5,435 nt of DNA from an uncultured Oscillospiraceae bacterium (lineage in GTDB: Bacteria; Bacillota; Clostridia; Oscillospirales; Acutalibacteraceae): the NCBI GenBank assembly GCA_900552605.1, contig USAR01000115.1, positions 1-5,435 on the forward strand, read 5' to 3'. Positions 1 to 5,435 of the stretch are shown piece by piece. The notes below the pieces were generated by a model. That model was not told the origin of the DNA, did no database searches, and saw only the letters and a program-made list of their open reading frames with translations. Each line of letters begins with the position of its first letter. Positions within the stretch are counted from its first letter, which is position 1. Both the position numbers and the translations under genes were made by a program.

Positions 1-2282
1 ACAATTTTCTTTTTGTCTGTTTTGCAGGAAATAACAGCATCGTCTTTATCGTAAAAGAATGAATCCACAACACGCTTAACTACATTTCCGTCTTCTCTGT
101 GGCAGCACCACTCACGCATTTTTGCATACTTTTCAGCATACTGCGCTTTAACCTCAGACAGGTTGTTAATAGACTGTGCCACACCCTCAAGCGTTGTGCT
201 TACAGGTCCGGGCAACGCATCAAGAGGAATGTAAAGACCACGGTTTTCGGAATACTCCGCAAGATCCGGCACATAAAAAAGAATCGGCTTGCCTGTTCCC
301 AAAAAGTCAAAGAAAATGCTTGAGTAGTCGGAAATAAGAATATCCGTAACCGCCAGCATTTCATCGGTATCAACAGTGAAAGGAATACATATTTTGCTTA
401 ATTCCTCGTCCATTGAAACCTCGCGGTAAATGAAATAGTGTACTCTTAAAAACACTTCATAAACATCGGTGTTAATATTGCTTCTGAGAGTTTTAACCGC
501 ATTCTTAAGCTCTGTTAAATCATACTCCAGGCTGTCGTAAAGCTTTCCCTTCCAAGTAGGAGCATAAACCACGATTTTTTTGTCGGTTTTAATTCCGGCC
601 TTTTCAAGCTGCCCATAAGCATATTCACGGCTGACATTTCTGACAGTATCAGTTCTCGGCAAGGGCTCGTTCAGCAATTTACCCTTATAAATGCCGTTAA
701 GCATATATGCCTTTTTAAACATACGCTCGCCGGTAAACTCATTTGCGGCGATAAGGTGGGTTGAATTTAAAAAGTTATGCACAATATTATCGGTAGCGTT
801 AACTCTCTGACCGGGTCGCTCATATCCCATAACCTTGAGCGGCACGCCGTGCCAGGTGTTAAGGTAACGTTGACCGTCGCGTCGACAGTAATATTTCGGC
901 ACCGATGAATTGCAGATAACGTATTCCGCAGTAAACAACAGCCTTATATATTCAAAGCCGCCGCGGTTTATAAACTTAACATTATTAAGTGCGGCATATT
1001 CCTTAAGGTTGTCCTTAACCAGCTTTTTATCGTTAACCGCAAAGCAGTGGGTGTAGCCGGCAAAGTCCTCGCGCGAAATCAGTTCCTTGAAAATTGCACG
1101 CGGGCTGTCCAAAATACCAAGTCCCGAAAATGCGTCGTAAAGCACCGTTTTTTGCTTAATCGGCTTTTTAAGCGATTTTTCTATAACAAACGTGCGAATA
1201 TCCCGCTTTATTCTGCGCACTGCCCGCATTATGAGCTGGCCGATTTCAATTGCGTCCTGCACAATGACATTGTGCTGCGGTTTAAGCTCTTTTTCTTCCC
1301 TCTTCTTTTCTGCATTTGCAAGTTCTGCAACACGACACAAAACCTCGTAATCAGGCTGCCCCTTCATCTGCTTAAGTATTTTTTTGTCAAAATCGAAAAA
1401 GTGCTTGCTTTTACGGTCTTCAACCGGCGGCAAAATGGTGTAGTCGCCATAAATTCTCTCAAGTATTTTTTCGGCATTGGAAGGGATCGGCAGCATATGT
1501 CCCTCGAAATTAACAAGTCGCGGTGTGCCGAAATATTCGTTTTTAAAGGTTTCCCTACGCGCATAATAAAGACTGCCGAAAACAACACCGAAGTTGTGCT
1601 CGTGATTGTTGGTTTCGGTCATAGCACGGTCGATTTGACGGTGTATTCCGTTCATTGTGCGGAATTTTCCGTAAATTTTCAGCGGATAGAAATATTTAAG
1701 TCTTCTTACAAGTGTTGTATACCAATTGCGTTTGTGAAGCCCTGTTTTTATCCAAAGCGTACGGCGAAGAATTCTTACGGTGTTGCCGCGCTTTGCAATG
1801 TCCGGGTCGGTGTCATCGGAAACGTAGTCAATCGGAAACAGGTCGATTGCAGGTCCGTTGTAAAGCAAAATCCCCTTTTGCCGTTTTTTTACAAACGGCG
1901 TTTTCCTTGTCATCTCGATCTTTGCAATTGTATAGTGCTTTTTGTTTGTGGCAAAGCAATCAAGCGCGTAGCCGCTCGGAAATCTATCCTTTGCAAGAGC
2001 CAAAAATCTGTCGTAATCCTCACGTGGAAGAAGAATATCAATATCATCGTCCCACGGAATAAAGCCGCCGTGACGTACAGCACCGAGCAGTGTGCCCTCG
2101 CCGAGGTAATAGGTAATATTGTTCTCTTTGCAGAATTTATCAACAGTAAGCAGTATCTCCATAAGATACTGCCTTAATATCTGCATATAGCGGTATGTGT
2201 CGGCGGTCATACCAAGCTCAGTTCCGTCACTCAGTACAACGTTGCCGTTTTCATTAACGCGAATATTGTCGCTTTGCTCCAT
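1..2282 (-). CDS. LicD-family phosphotransferase fused to CDP-glycerol glycerophosphotransferase (TagB/TagF-like), 3' end cut by window
   Basis: An open frame of 760 codons runs off the left edge with no stop, so the C-terminus is missing, probably only slightly. Residues about 45-296 form a LicD domain: GTLLGAVR (63-70), then IPWDDDID (75-82) with the acidic, probably metal-binding Asp cluster, IDLFPIDY (146-153), and a closing YGDYTILPP (278-286). A basic, charged linker (about 297-379) has no recognised domain. Residues about 380-745 match the Glyphos_transf family (TagB/TagF, GT-B-like): TWHGVPLK (476-483, with the probable catalytic His478), YAPTWKG (573-579), RVHY (613-616) and ISDYSSIFFDF (650-660), followed by GKPILFY. 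The family moves glycerol- or ribitol-phosphate from a CDP donor onto wall teichoic acid or capsule at the inner membrane face. LicD proteins attach phosphocholine or alditol phosphate to glycans. No signal peptide or clear membrane helix is seen, so peripheral membrane association through the basic linker is inferred. The gene lies 27 nt after the SDR-cytidylyltransferase gene, probably in one operon. The families are certain; acceptor and donor are not. Confidence 0.93.
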   Translation of the reverse strand, partial: MEQSDNIRVNENGNVVLSDGTELGMTADTYRYMQILRQYLMEILLTVDKFCKENNITYYLGEGTLLGAVRHGGFIPWDDDIDILLPREDYDRFLALAKDRFPSGYALDCFATNKKHYTIAKIEMTRKTPFVKKRQKGILLYNGPAIDLFPIDYVSDDTDPDIAKRGNTVRILRRTLWIKTGLHKRNWYTTLVRRLKYFYPLKIYGKFRTMNGIHRQIDRAMTETNNHEHNFGVVFGSLYYARRETFKNEYFGTPRLVNFEGHMLPIPSNAEKILERIYGDYTILPPVEDRKSKHFFDFDKKILKQMKGQPDYEVLCRVAELANAEKKREEKELKPQHNVIVQDAIEIGQLIMRAVRRIKRDIRTFVIEKSLKKPIKQKTVLYDAFSGLGILDSPRAIFKELISREDFAGYTHCFAVNDKKLVKDNLKEYAALNNVKFINRGGFEYIRLLFTAEYVICNSSVPKYYCRRDGQRYLNTWHGVPLKVMGYERPGQRVNATDNIVHNFLNSTHLIAANEFTGERMFKKAYMLNGIYKGKLLNEPLPRTDTVRNVSREYAYGQLEKAGIKTDKKIVVYAPTWKGKLYDSLEYDLTELKNAVKTLRSNINTDVYEVFLRVHYFIYREVSMDEELSKICIPFTVDTDEMLAVTDILISDYSSIFFDFLGTGKPILFYVPDLAEYSENRGLYIPLDALPGPVSTTLEGVAQSINNLSEVKAQYAEKYAKMREWCCHREDGNVVKRVVDSFFYDKDDAVISCKTDKKKI

Positions 2283-2292
2283 AAAATCATTT

Positions 2293-2299
2293 CACCTTT
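2293..2299 (-). promoter_or_regulatory. Shine-Dalgarno site of the LicD-TagF gene; decides the start
   Basis: On the minus strand AAAGGTG sits 10 nt before the ATG at 2282, which opens the 760-codon frame. A nearer ATG at 2290 is only 2 nt after the site and in another frame; it meets a stop after 19 codons, so it is not the start of the large protein. The overlap might slightly tune initiation, but that is speculation. Confidence 0.75.
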
Positions 2300-2309
2300 C
2301 AAAAGGGTT

Positions 2310-3467
2310 TTATTTTTTATCTGTACTCAAGCTGTCAAGCGCACCTCTCAATTGCGTGCTGCTTGTGCCCTTTGTATAAGGAAAATAAATTATCTTAACA
2401 CCTTTCGGATTAAGCTCGCGCTCATATCTGTTGAAGCGCTCTGTGCCCTTGTAATCCGAGCCGACAAATAAATAATCGTATTTAAGCTCTTCATACGCAT
2501 CAATATCCTCTTTGCTGCACTCAATAACTCTGTCAACATATTTGCAAGCAGATACGATCGCCATTCGTTCTTCAAGCGGAATAAAAAGCTGTTTGCCCTT
2601 GTGCGAGCCGTCTGTATGAACTCCGACGACCAGATAATCGCAATACTGCTTTGCGCGACGCAGCAAATTCAAGTGGCCGATGTGAAACAAATCAAACGTT
2701 CCCGTAAGGTAACCGATTTTGAGGCGTTTCTTGGTTTCAAGCGAATTTTTCTCGGTTTTGTATTTGAAGCTTTCCAAGCCGAAAAGGTCGGCATTTTCTC
2801 GGTAACGACGCAAAACGTCGCCGTATACCTTATAATTCGGAATGAACAGCGTTTCGCGGTTCAGCATTTTTTCAACGATCTCGTCCGCAAGGCTCAGCGA
2901 CATCTCAGGCTTGTCCTTGCCGCCGTGAAAGCCCGTGCCGTCTATTCTGCCGGGCGCAACTGTCAATATTCTGTTATTAAAGCCTTTTCCCGCAAGCTCT
3001 GCGTTAATGCTTTCGGCAAAACGCGAGAGCGCCGCCTTGCTTGCGGCATAAACAGCATAAAGCGGTGACGAAACAAGGCCTGCAATGCTTGACATAACCG
3101 TGCAGTAAAAATCCTCTGCCGAGCAAAGCTTTCCGTAAAAAGCTTTAATAATCTCAATTGCGGAAAGGGTGTTAATGCGGAATACATTTTCAATTTCCGC
3201 TTGAGAATTGGTTTCAAAATAATCAAGTCTGCCGACTCCCGCCGTTATAATGAGGGTGTCGATATCGCAAAGCTTTACAAGCGTTTCGGGATCATCGCTT
3301 ACAAGATTAAAGCGCAAAAACTCCGTGCGGTCGTCGTGATGTTTGCTCTCGGCTCTGTCGGCAATATAAACCTTATTGTAGCCCCTTTCAAGAAGACGCT
3401 CAACGGCAGCAGCACCTATTCCCCCTGCTCCGCCCACAACCAAAGCAACATTTTTCTTCAAAATCAT
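2310..3467 (-). CDS. Bifunctional short-chain dehydrogenase/reductase - glycerol-3-phosphate cytidylyltransferase (TagD-like) fusion
   Basis: The protein has 385 residues from the ATG at 3467; a GTG one codon upstream (3470) is also possible. Residues 1 to about 205 are a classical SDR Rossmann domain: cofactor loop GGAGGIG (12-18), ITAG (74-77, in place of NNAG), Asn99, Ser126/127, catalytic YAASK (Tyr140, Lys144) and APG (171-173). After a linker of about 40 residues, residues 249-376 are a HIGH-type cytidylyltransferase like TagD: GTFDLFHIGH (256-265), EERM (299-302) and TKGTSST (365-371). TagD makes CDP-glycerol from CTP and sn-glycerol 3-phosphate in the cytoplasm. Both catalytic sets look intact and TagD is normally a stand-alone protein of about 130 residues, so this is a true fusion. 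The likely job is to reduce a keto-sugar phosphate to an alditol phosphate and activate it with CTP. The model is the H. influenzae Bcs1/Acs1 CDP-ribitol enzyme, which however uses an IspD-like cytidylyltransferase in the opposite order. The substrate (glycerol, ribitol or other) cannot be read from sequence. It is the first gene after the promoter at 3522-3550. Confidence 0.92.
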   Translation of the reverse strand: MILKKNVALVVGGAGGIGAAAVERLLERGYNKVYIADRAESKHHDDRTEFLRFNLVSDDPETLVKLCDIDTLIITAGVGRLDYFETNSQAEIENVFRINTLSAIEIIKAFYGKLCSAEDFYCTVMSSIAGLVSSPLYAVYAASKAALSRFAESINAELAGKGFNNRILTVAPGRIDGTGFHGGKDKPEMSLSLADEIVEKMLNRETLFIPNYKVYGDVLRRYRENADLFGLESFKYKTEKNSLETKKRLKIGYLTGTFDLFHIGHLNLLRRAKQYCDYLVVGVHTDGSHKGKQLFIPLEERMAIVSACKYVDRVIECSKEDIDAYEELKYDYLFVGSDYKGTERFNRYERELNPKGVKIIYFPYTKGTSSTQLRGALDSLSTDKK

Positions 3468-3475
3468 CACACCCG

Positions 3476-3489
3476 AAATTTTAAAATTT
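3476..3489. repeat. 14-bp AT-only perfect palindrome in the leader of the SDR-cytidylyltransferase gene
   Basis: AAATTTTAAAATTT reads the same on both strands and ends just before the weak ribosome binding site (CGGGTG, 3470-3475). In RNA it would form only a weak A-U hairpin. In DNA it could be a protein site or simple AT-rich leader sequence. No function is claimed. Confidence 0.3.
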
Positions 3490-3499
3490 TATGTAATTT

Positions 3500-3507
3500 A
3501 AGCGCTT
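3500..3507. promoter_or_regulatory. Possible operator: AAGCGCTT palindrome just after the start of transcription
   Basis: The perfect 8-bp palindrome AAGCGCTT is the core of the CcpA cre consensus (TGAAAGCGCTTTCA family). The outer TG and CA flanks are missing, so this is at best a half-quality site. It lies about 8-15 nt downstream of the predicted transcription start, a position where a bound repressor could act as a roadblock. Carbon catabolite control of the surface-polymer operon is only a suggestion. Confidence 0.22.
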
Positions 3508-3521
3508 GGCATTTCTAAAAT

Positions 3522-3550
3522 AATATACCATATTCTGTGTTAAAAGTCAA
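3522..3550 (-). promoter_or_regulatory. Sigma-A promoter (extended -10) driving the SDR-cytidylyltransferase / LicD-TagF operon
   Basis: Read on the minus strand, TTGACT (3550-3545, 5 of 6 consensus) is followed by a 17-bp spacer and TATATT (3527-3522, 5 of 6). The two bases TG lie one base before the -10, giving an extended -10 (TGGTATATT). Transcription should begin near 3515, leaving a leader of about 48 nt before the ATG at 3467. This is the only strong promoter match found in the gap, and it separates the two transcription units. Confidence 0.8.
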
Positions 3551-3558
3551 CAAAACCA

Positions 3559-3575
3559 CAGTGCTTGTGACACTG
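3559..3575. terminator. Candidate hairpin terminator after the antiporter gene
   Basis: CAGTG (3559-3563) and CACTG (3571-3575) form a 5-bp stem around a 7-nt loop. On the minus strand a run of A precedes the hairpin and GGTTTTGTT follows it, so pairing could extend imperfectly. The T tract is actually better on the plus strand (3577-3581). The hairpin lies about 80 nt past the antiporter stop and just upstream of the next promoter, where the mrnC-antiporter transcript should end. The stem is short, so the call is tentative. Confidence 0.35.
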
Positions 3576-3608
3576 CTTTTTATAAATTTTTATTGTGTAA
3601 TTTCCAAA

Positions 3609-3618
3609 AAGTGCACTT
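3609..3618. repeat. 10-bp perfect palindrome AAGTGCACTT downstream of the antiporter stop
   Basis: AAGTGCACTT is a perfect inverted repeat in the AT-rich gap, 35 nt past the antiporter stop. It has no loop, so it is more likely a protein site or chance than a terminator. Besides this, the listed promoter, the hairpin and the other palindromes, I see no gene in 3468-3652. Confidence 0.25.
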
Positions 3619-3652
3619 GTGTTATTATTTTTGCATATTTGCGGTAAATTTT

Positions 3653-4951
3653 TCATAAAACCGGCGTGTTTTCCGGCTCCGGGTGCTCCGCGTTATCGAT
3701 AGCCTCGGTTGAAATTCTCGATTTTACGTGGTTATCGTGACTGTTTGGGTGATGCCCTGCGCCGAAGCAAGCCTTTAAAAGCACGGGGCAAAGCACAGAG
3801 GAAACCAATATAAGACAAACCGTTGCCACAAGAGGGTCTATGCCGTTGTGACATATAAAGCCGCTGCCTGCGGCATAAACCGCAAGCGCAACCTCTCCGC
3901 GTGCTATCATACCGCAGCCGATTGTCAGCGATTCCCTTGTGTTAAAACCGCAGGCTTTTGAAATGCCCGAGCAGCCTAAGATTTTCCCGATTATACCAAC
4001 CGCAACAAATGCTGCCGCAAAGCCGAGGTCACTAAACTTAAATCCTGCAAAATTTGCGGTAATGCCTATCGAGGCAAAGAAAATCGGTGTGAATATCATA
4101 TATCCGCTGACGATTACCTTGCGGTCCACAAATCCTGTGTCGTCAAGTCCGCTTAAACAAAGTCCAGCCATATATGCGCCCGTGATTGAAGCTATACCAA
4201 AGAATTTTTCAGCGCAATAAGCATAAAAAAGACACATTGCAATTGCGAAAATTCCCGTGCGGCGTTTATGAGGATATTTTGTTACAAGCCATTTAAAAAA
4301 TTGCCTCAGCAAATAGCCGATGCCAACGGTAAACGCAAAAAAGCCGATTGCCTTTAAAAGAGTCAGCCAAATGCTGCCGCCGCCCTTAAGACCTGTTAAA
4401 AGGCTTAAAACGATTATTCCTATAACATCGTCGATTATGGCGGCGCTCAGCACAGTTGTACCGACTGCGGTATTGAGCTTGCCGAGCTCTCTTAATGTCT
4501 CAACCGTTATTCCAACGCTGGTTGCCGTTAATATACTTCCCACAAACAGCGCGTTTAAAAGCAGATTGCTGTCCTTTGCCGCCGAGAATCCGCCGAAAAA
4601 CATAAGCGCCAGCACAGTGCCGAGGGCAAGCGGCGCCAAAACTCCGCAAAGAGCGATTAAGGTTGACTTCAAACCGCTGCGGCGCAGCTCGTTGAAATCG
4701 GTTTCAAGTCCGCTTGAAAACAGAATAAAAACAACACCTATTTGTGCAAGGCTTTTAATAACATCGGTTTCCGCCTCGTTTGGGATAATTATTCCGTGAC
4801 CTCCGAAAAGCGCAGGACCTATCAAAAGGCCTGCCAAAATCATACCAGCAACCTGCGGCAGACCTATGCGCCTTGTAAGCATACCGAAAGCCTTTGTTGC
4901 AAGCAAAATTACACCTACATAAAGCAGAATGTTAATAACATCAAATTCCAT
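3653..4951 (-). CDS. CPA2-family monovalent cation:proton antiporter (NapA/GerN type)
   Basis: An integral membrane exchanger of 432 residues with about 12-13 hydrophobic segments between residues 5 and 397. Such proteins swap Na+ or K+ for H+ across the cell membrane for pH and salt balance. Family marks are TATSVGIT (142-149), IIDDVIG (172-178) with the paired ion-binding Asp174-Asp175 typical of electrogenic NapA-type exchangers, GKI with Lys323 (the place of the conserved NapA lysine), and IARGEVAL (349-356). There is no RCK/TrkA-N regulatory domain, which argues against a full Kef channel. After the last helix comes a hydrophilic tail of about 35 residues with five histidines (400, 401, 405, 408, 423), possibly a metal- or pH-sensing element. 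The ATG at 4951 has AAAGGT 12 nt upstream, a slightly long spacing. The gene follows mrnC by 25 nt and is probably co-transcribed with it. The family is sure; the exact ion is not. Confidence 0.93.
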   Translation of the reverse strand: MEFDVINILLYVGVILLATKAFGMLTRRIGLPQVAGMILAGLLIGPALFGGHGIIIPNEAETDVIKSLAQIGVVFILFSSGLETDFNELRRSGLKSTLIALCGVLAPLALGTVLALMFFGGFSAAKDSNLLLNALFVGSILTATSVGITVETLRELGKLNTAVGTTVLSAAIIDDVIGIIVLSLLTGLKGGGSIWLTLLKAIGFFAFTVGIGYLLRQFFKWLVTKYPHKRRTGIFAIAMCLFYAYCAEKFFGIASITGAYMAGLCLSGLDDTGFVDRKVIVSGYMIFTPIFFASIGITANFAGFKFSDLGFAAAFVAVGIIGKILGCSGISKACGFNTRESLTIGCGMIARGEVALAVYAAGSGFICHNGIDPLVATVCLILVSSVLCPVLLKACFGAGHHPNSHDNHVKSRISTEAIDNAEHPEPENTPVL

Positions 4952-4963
4952 TAAAGCTCAAGT

Positions 4964-4970
4964 ACCTTTC
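4964..4970 (-). promoter_or_regulatory. Ribosome binding site of the antiporter gene
   Basis: GAAAGGT on the minus strand lies 12 nt before the ATG at 4951, a longer gap than usual. The 11-base context TTTTGAAAGGT is identical to that before the LicD-TagF gene (2294-2304). It is the only plausible site, since a TTG 10 nt before the ATG is out of frame. Confidence 0.6.
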
Positions 4971-4976
4971 AAAAAA

Positions 4977-5378
4977 TCAGCTTTCAAAAATAACGTTCCA
5001 AATATCGCAAAAAAGCGAATACGCTCTTTCGCTTTCACCGTTTAAATAAAAATAACCGAAAAGCGCCTCAAGTCCCGTTGCGGTGTGATATTGCGCCACG
5101 CTTGAGCTTTTTGGCGTGTTTTTGGTGTGCAGATTTCTGCCGCGCTTAAAAACAGCAAGCTCTTTTTCCGTAAGCTTTCCTTCAATCACTTCGAAGCCCT
5201 TTGCCTGAGCCGTTGCACTCACAACTTTAAGCGACATACTGTGCAGCTCGCCGACCGGTCTTTCAACCTCTGCCAAGCGCGCCCTTACAAGAAGTCCGAA
5301 AAATGCGTCGCCCACAAACGCAAGCGTTGAAGCGCTTGACATAAGCCTTGTGCCGTTTTTATCAGTTGTATTTTCCAC
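4977..5378 (-). CDS. mrnC: Mini-ribonuclease III (MrnC)
   Basis: A 133-residue protein made of the RNase III catalytic domain alone, with no double-stranded RNA-binding domain, as in B. subtilis MrnC. In that species the enzyme trims 23S rRNA precursors. Seen motifs (numbered from the GTG) are LAFVGDAFF (19-27) with catalytic Asp24, LHSMSLKVVSA (45-55), KRGRN (78-82), NTPKSSSVAQY (87-97), and TGLEALFGYFYL (101-112) with catalytic Glu104. Length and motif spacing match the family. I chose the GTG at 5378 because AAAAGAGTGATC lies just upstream at ideal spacing and because it puts the catalytic Asp near residue 23, as in B. subtilis. A TTG at 5396 would add six residues, and an in-frame ATG at 5342 would remove twelve. 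In many Firmicutes the gene sits beside cysS, thyX or rlmB; here the next gene is an antiporter instead. Confidence 0.92.
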   Translation of the reverse strand: MENTTDKNGTRLMSSASTLAFVGDAFFGLLVRARLAEVERPVGELHSMSLKVVSATAQAKGFEVIEGKLTEKELAVFKRGRNLHTKNTPKSSSVAQYHTATGLEALFGYFYLNGESERAYSLFCDIWNVIFES

Positions 5379-5381
5379 CGA

Positions 5382-5393
5382 GATCACTCTTTT
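5382..5393 (-). promoter_or_regulatory. Shine-Dalgarno site that sets the GTG start of mrnC
   Basis: AAAAGAGTGATC on the minus strand matches the complement of the 16S rRNA 3' end (AAAGGAGGTGATC) apart from one substitution and one missing base. Its AGAG core is 8 nt before the GTG at 5378. The TTG at 5396 overlaps the 5' end of this site and so is unlikely to be the start. Confidence 0.65.
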
Positions 5394-5434
5394 CAAAATT
5401 GCTTAGACACTTCAAGCGGGGCACAATACTTCCC
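5393..5434 (-). other. Possible last 13 codons of an upstream gene, unidentified
   Basis: One minus-strand frame entering from the right edge stays open for 13 codons (ending LEVSKQF) and stops with TGA at 5395-5393, 14 nt before the mrnC GTG. That spacing would suit an operon partner. The peptide is too short to recognise and does not resemble the usual C-terminus of CysS, the common neighbour of mrnC. It could equally be non-coding leader. Confidence 0.2.
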
Positions 5435-5435
5435 A

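Noticed and set aside
1047..2177. Long open frame of 376 codons on the plus strand
   Set aside because: It lies wholly antisense to the LicD-TagF gene, whose protein carries conserved motifs throughout. The plus-strand product is Cys-, Phe- and Val-rich with no recognisable family, and no ribosome binding site was seen. It is a shadow frame.
2225..2290. ATG at 2290 as the start of the LicD-TagF gene
   Set aside because: That frame stops after 19 codons. The ATG at 2282 opens the long conserved frame and has better spacing from the ribosome binding site.
2601..3068. 155-codon plus-strand frame opposite the SDR-cytidylyltransferase gene
   Set aside because: It overlaps both catalytic domains of a real minus-strand gene and has no motif or start signal of its own.
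4320..4799. 159-codon plus-strand frame opposite the antiporter
   Set aside because: It is antisense to clear transmembrane coding sequence. Its Pro-, Ser- and Thr-rich composition is what antisense of Gly/Ala/Leu-rich membrane genes gives.
3653..4951. Antiporter as a Kef-type potassium efflux system
   Set aside because: There is no RCK/TrkA-N domain at the C-terminus, and the Asp-Asp pair with the conserved Lys fits NapA/GerN-type exchangers better.
1..5435. CRISPR arrays, tRNA or rRNA genes, insertion sequences, attachment sites
   Set aside because: I read both strands and saw no regularly spaced repeats, cloverleaf-like segments, transposase motifs or terminal inverted repeats. The short palindromes in the gap at 3468-3652 are isolated.

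Overview
The window suggests a Firmicutes chromosome, most likely a gut-type clostridium (Clostridia/Oscillospirales-like). This is inferred from strong AGGAGG-type ribosome binding sites, a consensus sigma-A promoter, a Mini-RNase III gene and teichoic-acid-type enzymes. No sequence search was possible, so the genus is unknown. All supported genes lie on the minus strand, in two apparent transcription units; the plus strand shows only shadow frames.

Reading in the direction of transcription (right to left), the first unit holds mrnC (Mini-ribonuclease III, 5378-4977, GTG start) and, 25 nt later, a CPA2/NapA-type cation:proton antiporter (4951-3653). The sequence right of mrnC (5393-5435) is too short to identify; it may be the tail of an upstream gene. 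A 185-bp gap (3468-3652) follows. It holds a candidate hairpin terminator, several short palindromes and a very good extended -10 sigma-A promoter (TTGACT, 17 bp, TATATT).

The second unit starts at that promoter and carries two fused-domain genes separated by 27 nt. The first (3467-2310) joins a short-chain dehydrogenase/reductase to a glycerol-3-phosphate (TagD-type) cytidylyltransferase. The second (2282 to the left edge, 760 codons visible, no stop reached) joins a LicD-type phosphotransferase to a CDP-glycerol:glycerophosphotransferase (TagB/TagF-type) domain.

Together the two proteins could form a compact pathway. The first would reduce a keto-sugar or keto-triose phosphate to an alditol phosphate and activate it as a CDP-alditol. 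The second would then transfer alditol phosphate units to a surface glycan or teichoic-acid-like polymer. The domain families are clear from their motifs. The substrate (glycerol, ribitol or other), the acceptor and the role of the LicD domain are inference. This double-fusion arrangement is the most interesting content of the window; the antiporter and mrnC are ordinary housekeeping genes.
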